Source: a virus
Strand: one strand, 5' to 3'
IMG/VR virus record: IMGVR_UViG_3300047508_000144
Coordinates: 1 to 64,000 of that record
Length of the DNA stretch: 64,000 bases
Shown piece after piece: positions 63,311 through 64,000 of the stretch. Positions within the stretch are counted from its first letter, which is position 1. Each line of letters begins with the position of its first letter. Below the pieces are notes generated by a model. It did no database searches and had not been told where the DNA came from. It saw nothing but the letters and a program-made list of their open reading frames with translations. The translations under genes were made by a program, and so were the position numbers.

Positions 63311-64000
63311 TCACTTGAACTCGAACGGCTTCAGGTCGCCCCATGAAGGCCCCACCTTGACATCCCACGGAAGAGGGATCGGCGGCTTGAACCTCCACGT
63401 AGCTTCGTACGGAAGGTTATCCAGGATGTCCTTGATGTGGCGTGCAGCGTCCGGCACCTTCGGTGTCGGCACATAGAAGTACAATCCATCGTGCAGGTCC
63501 CACGCAAAGCGCGCGCCGATCCCGTTGACATATTCGCGCACACATCGCAGGGCGAGATACTTCTGCTCGGCGCCCGTGCCTTGCACAGGATAGTTGATAG
63601 CTGTGCCCTCCATCTGCCAACTCATGTTGCCGCCCCACTGACCGACAACGCGAACACGCCGTCCTGCAATAGTCTCCACGTACCCCTTGCTTTGTGCTGA
63701 CTGGATTTGACGGGCCCAGTATCTCGGAACTTCCGTGTAAGTGTTCAGGTAAATTTTATGGATGCGCTGCGCCTCTTCGAGTGAGATCGAGATGCCGTGG
63801 TCAACCACAGCAACTTGATGAAGTTTTTTATATCCGACACGATACTGGCACGACAGGTTCAGCACCTTGCCGCATTGGCGCAAGTGAGCTTCCCGTGAAC
63901 CGGAATTTTTAGCGTTGGTCTTGATCTGATCATACGAATAATGCGAGTCAATTCGCGAAGCCATGAAGGCATGTGGGTCCCGGCTCTGACCATAGACATC
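63311..64000 (-). CDS. family A DNA polymerase, 5' end beyond window
   Basis: 229 visible C-terminal residues. Motif B-like RQCGKVLNLSCQYRVG (motif normally R-x3-K-x6-YG), NYPVQGTGAEQKYLA and motif C WDLHDGLYFYV with the HD catalytic pair identify a DNA polymerase I-type enzyme. The upstream part lies right of the window. The phage therefore replicates with its own polymerase. Confidence 0.9.
   Translation of the reverse strand, partial: DVYGQSRDPHAFMASRIDSHYSYDQIKTNAKNSGSREAHLRQCGKVLNLSCQYRVGYKKLHQVAVVDHGISISLEEAQRIHKIYLNTYTEVPRYWARQIQSAQSKGYVETIAGRRVRVVGQWGGNMSWQMEGTAINYPVQGTGAEQKYLALRCVREYVNGIGARFAWDLHDGLYFYVPTPKVPDAARHIKDILDNLPYEATWRFKPPIPLPWDVKVGPSWGDLKPFEFK

Noticed and set aside
1-64000. 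tRNA genes, CRISPR arrays, integrase, insertion sequences
   Set aside because: No cloverleaf, no spaced identical repeats with unique spacers, no recombinase or transposase motif was seen by eye; a tRNA scan would be decisive.
1-64000. Direct terminal repeats at the two window ends
   Set aside because: First and last bases differ and both cut through genes, so the window ends are not genome ends.

Overview
This window is a large part of the genome of a short-tailed (podovirus-like) double-stranded DNA phage. There is an N4-gp56-type major capsid protein, a portal, a large terminase, a 2189-residue internal virion protein and many fibre-like proteins, but no tape-measure or sheath genes. The DNA is GC-rich. 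A secreted protein ending in a VPGPIVGAGLPGL-type membrane anchor with an arginine tail suggests an alphaproteobacterial host, most plausibly Bradyrhizobium-like. That host call is inference. I saw no integrase, tRNA or CRISPR array. Both ends cut through genes, so the window is not the complete genome.

Layout. Positions 1-14.9 kb carry a tightly packed leftward cluster of mostly small early genes. Many overlap by 1-4 bases and share a near-identical start region (AAGGAGTGACTGAACATG). The cluster contains a MoxR AAA+ ATPase / VWA-metallopeptidase / DUF3150-like trio (0.6-5.3 kb), several zinc-finger mini-proteins, small membrane proteins, an Acb2/Tad1-like candidate anti-CBASS protein, a HAD-like phosphatase, the PEP-CTERM-like secreted protein and an amidase endolysin. 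Positions 15.4-17.1 kb are a largely non-coding control region. It holds an elaborate inverted array of GTGCCG iterons around an AT-rich core (a candidate replication origin), extra palindromes, and one isolated leftward gene with its own strong promoter and two tandem terminators. From a promoter at 17.09 kb the rightward late block runs to 53.7 kb: terminase, portal, overlapping small gene, scaffold, capsid, decoration and connector proteins, ejection proteins, a second cell-wall lytic protein, and a series of repeat-rich fibre proteins. From 53.7 kb to the right end the replication and recombination genes run leftward: primase-helicase, Nmad1-like protein, an acidic-tailed candidate ssDNA-binding protein, SNF2 helicase, VRR-NUC nuclease, Cas4/RecB-like nuclease, MT-A70 methyltransferase, DEDDh exonuclease and a family A DNA polymerase cut by the window end. 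If the genome is circular or circularly permuted, the two leftward blocks would form one early transcription direction diverging from the 15-17 kb control region.

Control. Ten copies of one 21-bp palindrome (arms GGTGTTACA and TGTAACACC around 3 bases) plus one relative with a different centre occur only in the early blocks and the control region, none in the 36-kb late block. Most sit at a gene junction just upstream of a start codon, and one overlaps a start codon. They look like a phage-wide operator or RNA-hairpin system. Sigma70-like promoters were read at 7.55, 8.75, 15.0, 16.8, 17.1 and 60.25 kb. A parS-like 16-mer lies directly before the large terminase gene.
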